A stretch of DNA of 64,000 nt from Phycisphaerales bacterium (GTDB taxonomy: Bacteria > Planctomycetota > Phycisphaerae > Phycisphaerales > UBA1924): the NCBI GenBank assembly GCA_019744815.1, contig JAIEUA010000010.1, positions 62,001 to 126,000 of the forward strand. Reading direction: 5' to 3'. Position 1 is the stretch's first letter; every line of letters begins with the position of its first letter. The position numbers and the translations under genes are program-made. Below the pieces are notes generated by a model. That model saw only the letters and a list, made by a program, of their open reading frames with translations, did no database searches and had not been told where the DNA came from. Below, piece by piece: positions 17,575-26,187 of the stretch.

Positions 17575-19281
17575 CTACAGACCCCACATCCTCCAGTCAT
17601 CGCAACTGGCATCGAAGCCCGTGGCCGGTCTCCAGTTCCAATCGCCGTCTCCGCTCGTATCACCGCCGACCCACTCCGGCAGGAAGCTCCCCGCCGAGTT
17701 CTGCGCCACGGTCACCGCCATCTCGAGGGCGTCCGGCCCATCGTCGTGGGAGCCCATGGGGAACTGCTCGATCTGCTCCATCAAGCGCACGTGTCGGCGG
17801 CTGAACTGCAGACCGCCGCTGGCGACCAGCGGTTGCAGGCGTTGAATGCGACCGAGCTTGTCCTTGACCTGCTTGATCTCTTCGACAGCGATCTCACGCC
17901 CGGCCGCCCTGCTCCGCTCCCTGAGCTCGGTAGCGACAAACTCCTGGAACTGCACAGACTCGAACGCGAATCGCTCGTACTTGCGGCGGCCGTCGTAGGC
18001 GATCACGGTCTCGATGATGCCGTCGGGCTTGCGCTTGCGGATGTCGGCGTCGAGTACGTAGAAGCGGCCTGAAGGATTGTGCTTCACGATGGTGACGATC
18101 GCGGTGTCGTCGCGGTTGCGGCCCGCCTTGCCCAGGCTGGGATCGCAGGCGCCGTAGCAAGAGATGTTCGCCCCAAGCGACGCGAGCAAGGACTCCTCGT
18201 CGGGGAAACGATCGTCCCAGTACTGGATCTCGTCGCTTCGGAAGACCGCGTCCTCGGGGCTGAGCGGGGCGTTCTGCTTCTCGGCGGAGAAGGACGCACG
18301 GCCCTCCCGGATCCGCATCTCGACGAGGCTTCGGTAGTCCTCTCGCTCCGGCCAGAGGACCCTGGAGCCCTCCAGCATCTGGGTGGTGTTCGCGGTGTAG
18401 AACGTCAGCGCGGCCTCGGGACCTGACCGTTCGGAGGCGTCCCGATCGTTGCCGTTGAAGAGGTTCTCGAAGCGTTCCCACAGCTCCGATCGCGACGCTT
18501 CCTGCTCGATGGCGCGGTAGACCCGCTTAGTCCAACCGGGGGCGACACCCGGGCGCTCGCTCGTGAGCCGCGCCAGCAGCGAGTCGTAGTGCAGGATCGT
18601 GCCGACCACGACCACGTTTGTGGTGCCGGTGCCGAGCTTCAAGACGGTGGAATTGAACCACTCCTCCAGCAGCGTGCGCTGGTCGGCGCTGCGGACGGCG
18701 GCCTGATTCTCCAGATCATCGCAGATGATGAGGGTCGGTCTTTCGCTGCGGTGGCGGCGGCCTCGGACCTTGGAGCCGACGCCGAAGGCCGTAATCATGA
18801 CGCCGCTCTCGGTGAGGAGTTCGGAGCGGCGAGAGATCTTCGGCTTCTTGGCCTTGGGCGGGGCGCTACAGACGGAAGGGAAGTCCTCCCGCAGGCGTTC
18901 GTTGCCCTCCAACTCGCGCCGGATGTTGGCCAGAAGCGCGTTCGCCTGCTCGCTGGTGTTCGACAGGATCACGATGAACGGCTCGTGCTGGTAGCACATC
19001 GACCACAGGACATAGCTGAGAGTGACGAGCGTGCTCTTGGCGTGGCCGCGGGGTGCGGCGACGGCGAGCCGGGCCCCGCGTGTGGTCGTGGCGTTCTCCA
19101 GGAGCGCGGCCACCTCGGCGTGCATCCTCGAAAACGGACAGTTGCAGTACCCGGGCAAATAGGTTTCCATGAAGGCCAGCAGGCTGCTCCGGCCGCTGGC
19201 GCGGCGAATCGCGCCGAGAGAATCCGCCGGTCGCCGAGCCGCGCTCGGCGCGGCTCTCGAAGGTGCGGGAGCGCTAGCCAT
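17575..19281 (-). CDS. phage terminase large subunit (TerL)
   Basis: Starting at the ATG at 19281, which overlaps the upstream gene by 8 bp, the product has 568 residues. The N-terminal ATPase shows Walker A AAPRGHAKST (residues 75-84) and Walker B LIICDDLE. The C-terminal RNase H-like nuclease shows ACDPSLGKAGRNRDD and the late acidic motif DDGPDALEMAV. Terminases cut and pump phage DNA into capsids. No portal, capsid or tail gene accompanies it here, so this is a prophage fragment or a stand-alone mobile cassette. A longer reading back to 19551 is low-complexity shadow and was not used. Confidence 0.9.
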   Translation of the reverse strand: MASAPAPSRAAPSAARRPADSLGAIRRASGRSSLLAFMETYLPGYCNCPFSRMHAEVAALLENATTTRGARLAVAAPRGHAKSTLVTLSYVLWSMCYQHEPFIVILSNTSEQANALLANIRRELEGNERLREDFPSVCSAPPKAKKPKISRRSELLTESGVMITAFGVGSKVRGRRHRSERPTLIICDDLENQAAVRSADQRTLLEEWFNSTVLKLGTGTTNVVVVGTILHYDSLLARLTSERPGVAPGWTKRVYRAIEQEASRSELWERFENLFNGNDRDASERSGPEAALTFYTANTTQMLEGSRVLWPEREDYRSLVEMRIREGRASFSAEKQNAPLSPEDAVFRSDEIQYWDDRFPDEESLLASLGANISCYGACDPSLGKAGRNRDDTAIVTIVKHNPSGRFYVLDADIRKRKPDGIIETVIAYDGRRKYERFAFESVQFQEFVATELRERSRAAGREIAVEEIKQVKDKLGRIQRLQPLVASGGLQFSRRHVRLMEQIEQFPMGSHDDGPDALEMAVTVAQNSAGSFLPEWVGGDTSGDGDWNWRPATGFDASCDDWRMWGL

Positions 19282-20038
19282 GGGTCGCACCTCCTGTCCC
19301 CGGGCTCGCAGTTGGCGGCTCTGGCTTTTGAAGGTCGTCCGCGGTCCCTTCGGCATCCTGCCGCTCCAGCGACGCTTGGGCGTCATGGATGACTTGACTC
19401 GTTGTCGCGAGCGCCAGCTGCTGATTGATCTCCTGCACGGAGCGATCGACCTCTTCGAGGATGGACGGGTCGCGGGCGATGCCGCGGAGACGCTGGAGTT
19501 CGTCGCGCCGTTGCTTGAGCTCGACGATCGCATCAACGCCGCCGGCCACACCCACGGCCATGAACTGGCCCTGGATCTGCTGCGGCGCCTTGGGGAGGTA
19601 GCCGAGATCCATCAGCGTCTCCACGCACCCCTTGGTCACGTTCCACGAGGCCATCTCCGCCTCGACCCGGGCTGAGGCCGGAGTCTCCTTGTCGCGAGCG
19701 ATGCGGCGGAGCCTTGATGCAGAGGCCTCCGCCTGGGCCATCATCTGCCCGACGATCACCGGCGCGAGAGCGGGGTCCGCCCGTACCGCGTTCTGTTCGC
19801 GGATCTTGACCCGGTCGCGCTGAATGGTGCGGTCAGCGACCTTGAGGATCTCGGCGATCTCTTGGGTGCCGTAACCCTCCATGATGAGATGCTCGACCAC
19901 CCGCTGGCGATCGGGCGCGGCGAGGTGGGTGCCGATCACCTTGCCGGACTGAACATCCCGCAAGAGCGCAATTGCCGATTTGCTGGGCGGAGCGCTGCCG
20001 TCGAGCTTGGTGGCTTCATGAGTGCCGGGTTCAGCCAT
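19274..20038 (-). CDS. terminase small-subunit-like helix-turn-helix protein
   Basis: This is a 254-residue protein from the ATG at 20038. A helix-turn-helix (GYGTQEIAEILKVADRTIQRD, about residues 55-75) is followed by an Ala/Arg-rich helical body. Position directly before TerL with an 8-bp overlap suggests the DNA-recognising small terminase subunit. The role is inferred from context and the HTH rather than a recognised family signature. The upstream methyltransferase gene also overlaps it by 8 bp. Confidence 0.65.
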   Translation of the reverse strand: MAEPGTHEATKLDGSAPPSKSAIALLRDVQSGKVIGTHLAAPDRQRVVEHLIMEGYGTQEIAEILKVADRTIQRDRVKIREQNAVRADPALAPVIVGQMMAQAEASASRLRRIARDKETPASARVEAEMASWNVTKGCVETLMDLGYLPKAPQQIQGQFMAVGVAGGVDAIVELKQRRDELQRLRGIARDPSILEEVDRSVQEINQQLALATTSQVIHDAQASLERQDAEGTADDLQKPEPPTASPGTGGATHG

Positions 20039-21440
20039 GGTTCGCCTCCGTTTCCACGGGAGCGAGCGGCTTCGGCTCGATGGTCGGCGGTGCAAGCTGT
20101 GTCACCGGTGGCCCAGCATCAGGTGGCGGCGACACTGGAGCGAGCCGATACCTGTCCGCGATCTCCGGACTGACCGCCTGCTCCCCGGCGAACGCGATGA
20201 ATCGGCGAACGATGAGATCGCAGTAGATAGGCGATACCTCGGTCGCGAAACACCTTCTCCCCAGGCGCTGCGCGGCGATGATCTGCGTTCCCGAACCCGC
20301 GAACGGCTCAAAGCAGATCTCTCCGCCGCGGGTGTGCTGACGCATCGGGATCTCGAAGACCTCCAGCGGCTTGGGGGTCGGATGGTCGGGCCGATCTTCG
20401 TTGTTCGCGAGGGTCGGTATCTCCCAGACGCTGCTCAAGATCGGGGCGTCTTCGGCCTTCGGGGGTTTGTGGCCCTGCAACCATCCAAAGAAACACGGCT
20501 CGTGCTGCCAGGAGTACCACGATCGGGTCAGGATGCCGCGGTTCTTGACCCAGATGATCTGCTCGTGCACGAAGGCGCCGTGCTTGGTCCACGCTTCTTC
20601 GAGCATGGACTGGCGGCGGCTGGCGTGCCAGCAGTACCACGCGGCATCGGGCCGGATCGCCTCGGCCACCGCGACCGCGATGAACTTGTAGTAAAGGTCG
20701 CTGTTGGCGTCGTACTCGTCCCACCCCCACCGCTCGCCGTAGGTGCCCGACCAGTCCTTGTTCTTGCGCTCGGCGTCGGCCTTGCTCTTGCCGGGGTGGT
20801 TCGTGCCGTCGTAGTTGACCAGGTACGGCGGGTCGGTTGCAAAGAGCACCGCTCGCTCCCCGTTCATAAGACGGCGGACTGCCAATGGATCGGTGCAGTC
20901 GTCGCAGAGCAGACGGTGCTGCGTGCGAGGGTCGGTGCCGAGAAGGATCAGTTCGCCCGGCTTGGTGACCGGAGGGCCGGCGTTTGCCAAGGCGGCGTCG
21001 AGATCGAACTGTTCCTGGTGGTCGGTCGCCAACAAGTGGTGGGCGATCAGGCCGTGAACGTCGGGGAGGTCAAACCCGGTGAGTGTGACATCAAGGTCGG
21101 GGATGGCGGTCAGCTCGTCGAGCAAGGCGGCGAGCTTGGCCTGGTCCCAGTCGCCCGAGATCTTATTTAGGGCGATGTTGAGGGCTTTTTCCCGCTCGAT
21201 CGGGAGGTCGACGACACTGACGTCGACGGCGGTGACGCCCTGCTGCAGGAGCACCTTGAACCGCTGGTGGCCGCCAACGAGGTGTCCGGTGCGGCTGTTC
21301 CACACCAGCGGCTCGACGAGGCCGAACTCGTCCATGCTCCGGCGGAGCTTTTCGTAGTCGGGGTCGCCGGGCTTTAGATCAAGCCGCGGGTTGTACGGGG
21401 CGGGGTTGATGAGGGAGGTGGGTATGGTGTCGATCTGCAT
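20031..21440 (-). CDS. ParB-like nuclease domain fused to DNA methyltransferase
   Basis: The 469-residue product begins at the ATG at 21440, preceded by GAAGGA. Residues 1-100 are a ParB/sulfiredoxin-type N-domain (LINPAPYNPR near the start, LVGGHQRF later). The rest is an N4/N6 methyltransferase with catalytic DPPY (TDPPYLVNYDG) and a late SAM-binding motif FEPFAGSGT, the order of a beta-class enzyme. Such ParB-methylase proteins are common in phages and mobile elements, often near terminases. It overlaps the next gene by 8 bp. An open extension upstream of 21440 has no good start. Confidence 0.88.
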   Translation of the reverse strand: MQIDTIPTSLINPAPYNPRLDLKPGDPDYEKLRRSMDEFGLVEPLVWNSRTGHLVGGHQRFKVLLQQGVTAVDVSVVDLPIEREKALNIALNKISGDWDQAKLAALLDELTAIPDLDVTLTGFDLPDVHGLIAHHLLATDHQEQFDLDAALANAGPPVTKPGELILLGTDPRTQHRLLCDDCTDPLAVRRLMNGERAVLFATDPPYLVNYDGTNHPGKSKADAERKNKDWSGTYGERWGWDEYDANSDLYYKFIAVAVAEAIRPDAAWYCWHASRRQSMLEEAWTKHGAFVHEQIIWVKNRGILTRSWYSWQHEPCFFGWLQGHKPPKAEDAPILSSVWEIPTLANNEDRPDHPTPKPLEVFEIPMRQHTRGGEICFEPFAGSGTQIIAAQRLGRRCFATEVSPIYCDLIVRRFIAFAGEQAVSPEIADRYRLAPVSPPPDAGPPVTQLAPPTIEPKPLAPVETEANHG

Positions 21441-22169
21441 TTCTGAAGGTCCTTCATGCGAGACACTCCTCTTCCCTCTTTGCTGTCTATCTGCTGTCTC
21501 TCTGGGCCTGATATCCCGCCGCGTCACACACGAGGCGGATGCATTACCTATCGCGTCCGGAACCCAAGGCCTCGAGCGCCTTGCTTGACGCGTCTCCTGC
21601 GTGGTGCAATTCGCGTGCCGGTGCGGGTAGAGGTGACCGTGGGCATGGGGAGGCTGCGGCGGGCGGCGATTCGTGGTCGACCGCCACGACACCGTCCGTC
21701 TGCAGTCCACAAGATGGAGCGATTTTGAAGAACGCGCGAAGGGAGACAACGCTGCAGACGACTCTGCTGCCGTACCAGACTTAGGTTGGACCAGCGTCCG
21801 CGCCGCGGCGGTTCACTTCACAGCTTACATGCAGAGATATCCGATCTTCCGGCGTGAGATATCGCGGCGTTGGTCGGTTACGGGTGCGAGCACCATGGCA
21901 TATGCCTGCCACATCGGCAGCCGCGGCCGTGACAAAGGGCGAGCCAAACCTAGAGCACATTCATTTGGATGAGCGATTGGTTCCCACCCTGTCTGATGGA
22001 GCTCACTGGGGTTTCACCCGTCGCAACACGCCAAGTGCACACGTCGATCCGTTCAGGCCCTTGGATGTTCTTCATGCAGACACAGGCCAGGGGGTTCGAT
22101 CCGTATCGGATCCGAGACTCGCTCAAATGTCGACCTGCTGCGATTCGGCGTGATTGTCACCACTTCGCC
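21441..22169. other. 729-bp stretch without a recognised gene
   Basis: This lies between the methyltransferase start and the 3' end of rtcR. Several short frames exist on the plus strand, but none has recognisable protein-like sequence or a convincing ribosome site. It probably contains the promoter of the methyltransferase-terminase cassette and marks the junction of that cassette with the RNA repair locus. Confidence 0.5.
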
Positions 22170-23777
22170 CTAGCGATGAGCGTCCCTCACGGCCTCCCAG
22201 TTCAGACCGAATCTCGCCAGGTACTTCCGTAAGCGGTCGGCATCGTTGACGCTGTTCTTTCGCTGGCGCGACGCCGCGAAGAGTTCCCTTCCGGCTTCAG
22301 AAACGGACCGCACCCTTGAGCAAACCTCGATCACGTCATTGAGTTGCACGCGATCAAAGCGGTCTAGTTCTGCGGCTTTCGCTTCCCCCAGGACTTCAAC
22401 GCAGCGATCGGCCGCCTGTGCTCGAAGGGTCGCGCCGCCGCGCCAAGCGTTCTGGAGTCGAGCGATCTCGGCCGCGACGTCGTCTTCAGTGATGCGACCC
22501 GCGGGGCAAAGCGTTGCCATCCGGGTCACGGATGCCGTGAGATCCCGGAAGTTCCCACTCCAAACCGCATCGGCCGCAGTCGCGAAACGGAGAAACGCCG
22601 CACGGGCCTCGGCGCTGAACCGCACCGTGCGGTTAGTGCGTTTCGTGAACTGTTCAAGCTCAAACTCCAGATTGGGCTCGATGTCCTCGCGCCGTTCGCG
22701 TAGAGCTGGCAATTGGAACATCCAAAGGTTGATCCGCGCGAGCAGATCGTCGCGAAAGGCTCCAAGAGCAACCTGAGAGGGAAGATCTCGATTCGTGCCG
22801 GCGATCAACTGGAATTGGCTCGAGGCTTCTCGGTCGGACCCGATCGGAAGGAATCGCTTCTCTTCGATGGCCCGGAGCATCATGGCTTGCTCGTCCAGCC
22901 CGAGTTCGCCAATCTCGTCGAGGAACAGCACTCCGCCATCGGCGGAACGGAGCAGGCCCGCTCGATCCGCCGTAGCGCCGGTGAACGCGCCTTTCTTGTG
23001 GCCAAAGAGCGTCGACATCGCCCCGTCGCCCCGAAGCGTCGCACAATTGACCTCGACGAAGGCGCCTTCAACCTGCCGCCGCTGCTTTTTGAGCTCATAG
23101 ATACGCCGTGCGAGCTGGCTCTTGCCGGCCCCGGTCGGGCCCGTGAGCATGATCGGGTCGACCGAGTTCGCCGCAACATGCTCGAGGTTCTCGATCAACC
23201 GATTGAATGAGGGATTGCGTGTGGCGATGCCGGATTTCAACCCCTCGATGTTGTCGGTGAACTGCTTCCGGAATCGCGCTGCGATCGTGTCATACTTCGA
23301 CAGATCCAGATCGATGATGCGGTACTCGCCCGCCGGATCGCCGGTGCGGAACTTGGGGCTCGATTGAATGAGCTTGGCGGGGAACGCCCGGGTCTCCGCT
23401 AGGAGGAACAGACAGATCTGGGCGACGTGCGTGCCCGTCGTGATGTGGAGGAAGTATTCCTCACGCTCGGTGTCGAACGGATAGGTCGAGGCAAAGTCGT
23501 GCAGGACCGAGTAGACCTCTTCGAAGTCCCACGGATCGCGCGGATCGACCAGATGGATCTTGGCGCTCGTCTCGGGCGAGACCTGCTTCACGTCCTCAAC
23601 GATCAGGTTGGCCAGGGTGGTCGCTTGACGGGGAAAGAGGAGGTCGAGCCGGTCGACCGCGAAGTCTTCGTGCTGAAAGAGCGACACGGTGGGACGCCAA
23701 CGCTCCCAGCGGTTGGGGCCGCGCCCGATGTCGAGGGTGGTGCCGAGCAGCCCGATGATGACACGCTTCCGCTCCAT
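22170..23777 (-). CDS. rtcR: RtcR, sigma-54-dependent activator of the RNA repair operon
   Basis: This is a 535-residue protein from the ATG at 23777; an in-frame TTG 9 bp upstream is possible. Residues 1-180 form the CARF-type sensor of RtcR (IIGLLGTTLD at the start, HITTGTHVAQICLFLLAE later). The AAA+ domain has Walker A GPTGAGKS (213-220), the sigma-54 contact loop GAFTGA (263-268) and Walker B VLFLDEIG (283-290). A C-terminal DNA-binding helix pair follows. In enterobacteria RtcR responds to tRNA fragments and switches on rtcBA. Here it is divergent from ro60, whose promoter has the matching sigma-54 signature. Confidence 0.95.
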   Translation of the reverse strand: MERKRVIIGLLGTTLDIGRGPNRWERWRPTVSLFQHEDFAVDRLDLLFPRQATTLANLIVEDVKQVSPETSAKIHLVDPRDPWDFEEVYSVLHDFASTYPFDTEREEYFLHITTGTHVAQICLFLLAETRAFPAKLIQSSPKFRTGDPAGEYRIIDLDLSKYDTIAARFRKQFTDNIEGLKSGIATRNPSFNRLIENLEHVAANSVDPIMLTGPTGAGKSQLARRIYELKKQRRQVEGAFVEVNCATLRGDGAMSTLFGHKKGAFTGATADRAGLLRSADGGVLFLDEIGELGLDEQAMMLRAIEEKRFLPIGSDREASSQFQLIAGTNRDLPSQVALGAFRDDLLARINLWMFQLPALRERREDIEPNLEFELEQFTKRTNRTVRFSAEARAAFLRFATAADAVWSGNFRDLTASVTRMATLCPAGRITEDDVAAEIARLQNAWRGGATLRAQAADRCVEVLGEAKAAELDRFDRVQLNDVIEVCSRVRSVSEAGRELFAASRQRKNSVNDADRLRKYLARFGLNWEAVRDAHR

Positions 23778-23873
23778 GCGATTCAATCATATCGTTTTTT
23801 ATCCCATGGTATACGACCGAACTTGGAGACCCCTTTTCCTGGCCTCCCACGGGGTACGCCAAGCCATCGTGCA

Positions 23874-23890
23874 TTGGCACGAGACGTGCA
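23874..23890 (+). promoter_or_regulatory. sigma-54 (-24/-12) promoter of ro60-Y RNA-rtcBA
   Basis: TTGGCACGAGACGTGCA has the invariant GG (23876-23877) and GC (23888-23889) separated by exactly 10 bases, matching the TGGCACGnnnnTTGC consensus well. It lies 68 bp before the ro60 start and directly opposite the rtcR gene. Transcription should begin near 23901. No clear activator repeat was identified upstream. Confidence 0.88.
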
Positions 23891-23900
23891 TTCTCACTTC

Positions 23901-23929
23901 CATCGCCCGCGGACGTTTGCCGCGGGATG
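23901..23929 (+). other. hairpin in the ro60 leader
   Basis: CCCGCGG (23906-23912) pairs with CCGCGGG (23920-23926), and flanking CAT/ATG can extend the stem. It sits at the predicted 5' end of the transcript. It might stabilise the leader or act as a protein site. Confidence 0.5.
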
Positions 23930-23957
23930 CGGTCTTCGGATTGGATGGAGGTGCTCC

Positions 23958-25535
23958 ATGGCGAACAAGTCTCTCTTCGCTTCTGTGTTCGGCAAGCTCG
24001 TGCCCAAGGCGGACGTGGTCAATGAGGCCGGCGGTGTCGCTTACGCGCTTACTCCCAAGCAAGCGCTGGCGCAGTATGCGTCGACCGGATGCCTCAACTC
24101 CACCTTCTACGCCGACGCTTCGACCCAGCTTCAGACGCTGATCGAGCTCGCGTCGCAGGTCGAGCCCGATTTTGTCGCCAAGGTGGCGCTCTACAGCCGC
24201 TCGAAGGGAAACATGAAGGATGCGCCGGCGTTGCTGGTCGCGCTCCTCAGCGTTCTCGCGCCCGGACTGATGGCCGAGGTCTTCGATCGCGTGATCGATT
24301 CCCCGAAGATGCTCCGCAACTTCGTCCAGATCATGCGTTCGGGCCAGGTCGGTCGCAAGAGCCTGGGAACGCTCCCCAAGCGCCTCGTGCTCCAGTGGCT
24401 GGAGTCACGCTCGGACGAGCAGCTCTTCCGCGGTTCTGTTGGCGCGAGCCCATCCTTGGCGGATGTCATCAAGATGGTCCACCCCAAGCCGAACACGGCG
24501 AGCCGAAAGGCGCTCTACGGCTACCTGGTCGGGAAGCCGTTCGACGTCACGGCTCTGCCGGAGCTGGTCAAGGACTTCGAGGCGTTCAAGGCAAACCCTG
24601 CCATGTTCAAGGGTTCAGACCTTCCGGACGTTCCGATGGACATGCTGACCAGCCTCCCGCTCGAGAAGGGGCACTGGAAGGCGCTCGCCCGCAAGGTTTC
24701 CTGGCAGTCTCTGCGCATGAACCTGAATACCTTCGCTCGCCATGGGGTGTTCGAGGATTCAGGGCTCGTGGCGGACATTGCTCGGCGGCTGAAGGACGAG
24801 AACGAGATCACCAAGGCACGGGTCTTCCCGTACCAGCTCATGGCGGCGTTCACCAATGCGACGGAGGATGTTCCTGCCGTGCTCAAGAACGCGCTCCAGG
24901 ATGCCATGGAGATCGCGATTTCGAATGTCCCCGCGGTCGACGGCAAGGTCTGGGTTCTGCCGGACGTCTCGGGTTCCATGCAGTCGCCGGTCACCGGCAA
25001 CCGCCCGGGCTCGACGACGAAGGTGCGGTGCGTCGACGTCGCAGCGCTGGTTGCCGCGGCGATCCTCCGCAAGAACCCGGACGCGGAAGTACTGCCGTTC
25101 TCCGACCATGTCGTCCCGGCGGACCTCAACCCGCGCGACAGTGTCATGACGAACGCGCAGCGGCTCGCGAGCCTGCCGTCGGGCGGAACGAACTGCTCCG
25201 CTCCGCTGCGGGCGCTCAACGAGCGTCGTGCGGCCGGTGATCTGGTCATCTACGTCTCGGACAACGAGTCCTGGGTGGACAGCACGGGTGCGCCGGGTGT
25301 CCGGCGATCGACCGGGACGCTGGGAGAGTGGCGGGAGTTCAAGCGGCGCAACCCGCGCGCCAAGCTGGTGTGCCTGGACGTCCAGCCGTACGGCTCGACG
25401 CAGGCGCAGGGTGCAGAGGACATCCTGAACATCGGTGGCTTTGCCGACTCGGTGTTCAGCGTGATCTCGGAGTTCAACAACAAGGCGCTCGGACCGGACC
25501 ACTGGGTGAGCGTCATCGAGAAGGAGTCGATCTGA
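23958..25535 (+). CDS. rsr: Ro60 (TROVE/vWA) RNA-binding ring protein
   Basis: The start is the ATG at 23958 with GGAGGTG 5 bp upstream, giving 525 residues. The N-terminal ~330 residues form the TROVE HEAT-like ring (LPKRLVLQWL, then the SLRMNLNTFARHGVF segment). The C-terminal vWA domain has a MIDAS-like DVSGSM near residue 336, the Thr loop GGTNCS and the SDNESW segment. Bacterial Ro60 binds Y RNAs and partners with exoribonucleases in RNA decay and stress survival. It is the first gene after the sigma-54 promoter and is followed by four Y-RNA-like structures, then rtcB and rtcA. Confidence 0.95.
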   Translation: MANKSLFASVFGKLVPKADVVNEAGGVAYALTPKQALAQYASTGCLNSTFYADASTQLQTLIELASQVEPDFVAKVALYSRSKGNMKDAPALLVALLSVLAPGLMAEVFDRVIDSPKMLRNFVQIMRSGQVGRKSLGTLPKRLVLQWLESRSDEQLFRGSVGASPSLADVIKMVHPKPNTASRKALYGYLVGKPFDVTALPELVKDFEAFKANPAMFKGSDLPDVPMDMLTSLPLEKGHWKALARKVSWQSLRMNLNTFARHGVFEDSGLVADIARRLKDENEITKARVFPYQLMAAFTNATEDVPAVLKNALQDAMEIAISNVPAVDGKVWVLPDVSGSMQSPVTGNRPGSTTKVRCVDVAALVAAAILRKNPDAEVLPFSDHVVPADLNPRDSVMTNAQRLASLPSGGTNCSAPLRALNERRAAGDLVIYVSDNESWVDSTGAPGVRRSTGTLGEWREFKRRNPRAKLVCLDVQPYGSTQAQGAEDILNIGGFADSVFSVISEFNNKALGPDHWVSVIEKESI

Positions 25536-25555
25536 TTTCCCCGCCCCTCGCGGGC

Positions 25556-25629
25556 GGGATTCGGGCCGAATGCGATCGGGACTACATCAACCTGTAGAGT
25601 CTCGCTCAGACCTCGTCGGCCCGAATCCC
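25556..25629 (+). ncRNA. Y RNA 1 (short, long perfect stem)
   Basis: The ends pair perfectly over 14 bp: GGGATTCGGGCCGA (25556-25569) with TCGGCCCGAATCCC (25616-25629). Just inside are the 5' box GAATGCGATCGGGACTACA and the 3' box GTCTCGCT...CTCGTCGG, both shared with the three following units. An inner hairpin forms from CTACA and TGTAG. This fits a Y RNA with a Ro-binding stem and no tRNA-like module. A further hairpin (25540-25558) overlaps its 5' edge and may act in processing. Confidence 0.85.
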
Positions 25630-25653
25630 CCTCGCGAACGGGTGAAAGACTGC

Positions 25654-25743
25654 TTGGCGAATGCGGACGGGAGTACATGTGACTGCGGGCTCAACTCCGC
25701 CGCCGCGAAAGCGATGAACTCTCGTTAAACACTTGTCGCCGCG
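25654..25743 (+). ncRNA. Y RNA 2 (reduced module)
   Basis: The closing stem is GGCGA (25656-25660) with TCGCC (25736-25740). The shared 5' box GAATGCGGACGGGAGTACA and 3' box CTCTCGTTAAACACTTGTCG are present. Inside are a T-arm-like hairpin (GCGGG/TCCGC) and a CGC-GAAA-GCG tetraloop hairpin. There is no D-arm, so it looks like a reduced version of units 3 and 4. Confidence 0.7.
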
Positions 25744-25795
25744 GTACGGGGATCTGAAAAGCGGGTGGACGCGCCGACCTTGGCGCCCGACGTCC

Positions 25796-25930
25796 CGCGA
25801 CGAATGCAGATGGAACTACAGGTCGCGGGTTCGATTCCCGTCGGCTCCGCTTCTCTCCCAGATTGGGAGCTTTCGGGGCCGTAGCTCAGCGGTAGAGCAG
25901 GTACACGTCTCATCAATCCTTGTCGTCGCG
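25796..25930 (+). ncRNA. Y RNA 3 with circularly permuted tRNA-like module (YrlA-like)
   Basis: The outer stem is CGCGACGA (25796-25803) with TCGTCGCG (25923-25930). Between the shared 5' and 3' boxes sits a tRNA in permuted order. The T-arm comes first (stem 25825-25829/25837-25841, loop TTCGATT), then acceptor 3' strand CGGCTCC (25842-25848). A linker hairpin CTCCCA/TGGGAG (25855-25869) follows. Then come acceptor 5' strand GGGGCCG (25875-25881), TA, and a D-arm GCTC-AGCGGTA-GAGC (25884-25898). All seven acceptor pairs form, one as G-U. There is no anticodon arm; its place is taken by the Y stem. This matches the tRNA mimicry described for bacterial YrlA RNAs. Confidence 0.9.
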
Positions 25931-25993
25931 AGATGGTCGGTGTGGAGAATCAGCGGGTTTGAAGGATCTATATGTGAGTGGCTGGCGACGCGC

Positions 25994-26145
25994 CGGCCCG
26001 GAGTGAATGCGGACGGGACTACACGGATTGCCAGGTCGCGGGTTCGAGCCCCGCCGTCCTGCCTGCCGCGAAAGCGGCGCGGGGCGTAGCTCAGAGGATC
26101 AGAGCAGGCAACAAAGGTCTCGTCAAACTTCGTCGCTCCGGGCCG
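25994..26145 (+). ncRNA. Y RNA 4 with circularly permuted tRNA-like module (YrlA-like)
   Basis: The outer stem is CGGCCCGGAG (25994-26003) with CTCCGGGCCG (26136-26145), 10 perfect pairs. The T-arm has stem GCGGG/CCCGC and loop TTCGAGC (26038-26054). Acceptor 3' strand CGTCCTG (26055-26061) pairs over 7 bp with CGGGGCG (26080-26086). The two are joined by GCCGC-GAAA-GCGGC (26065-26078), a GNRA-capped extension. TA and a D-arm (GCTC at 26089-26092, GAGC at 26102-26105) follow. 5' box GAATGCGGACGGGACTACA and 3' box GTCTCGTCAAACTTCGTCG flank the module. Its 3' end lies 42 bp before the rtcB start. Confidence 0.92.
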
Positions 26146-26187
26146 ATCCGCCGCCGAGTAGTCTGGAACACAAGAAGCGAGGACCCC

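Noticed and set aside
17575-21440. Complete prophage
   Set aside because: Only packaging and methylation genes are present. No integrase, capsid, tail or lysis genes, and no attachment repeats, were found.
25540-25558. Intrinsic terminator after ro60
   Set aside because: The 7-bp GC hairpin lacks a following T-run and overlaps the first Y RNA stem, and downstream rtcBA has no promoter of its own that I can see.
25820-26110. tRNA genes suggested by canonical D-arm and T-arm sequences
   Set aside because: The T-arm precedes the D-arm in each unit, there is no anticodon arm, and the acceptor strands pair only in permuted order within a larger Y stem. These are tRNA mimics inside Y RNAs.
25978-26187. 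N-terminal extension of RtcB
   Set aside because: It runs through Y RNA 4, and the extension does not resemble RtcB. The ATG at 26188 has a ribosome site and gives a normal start.
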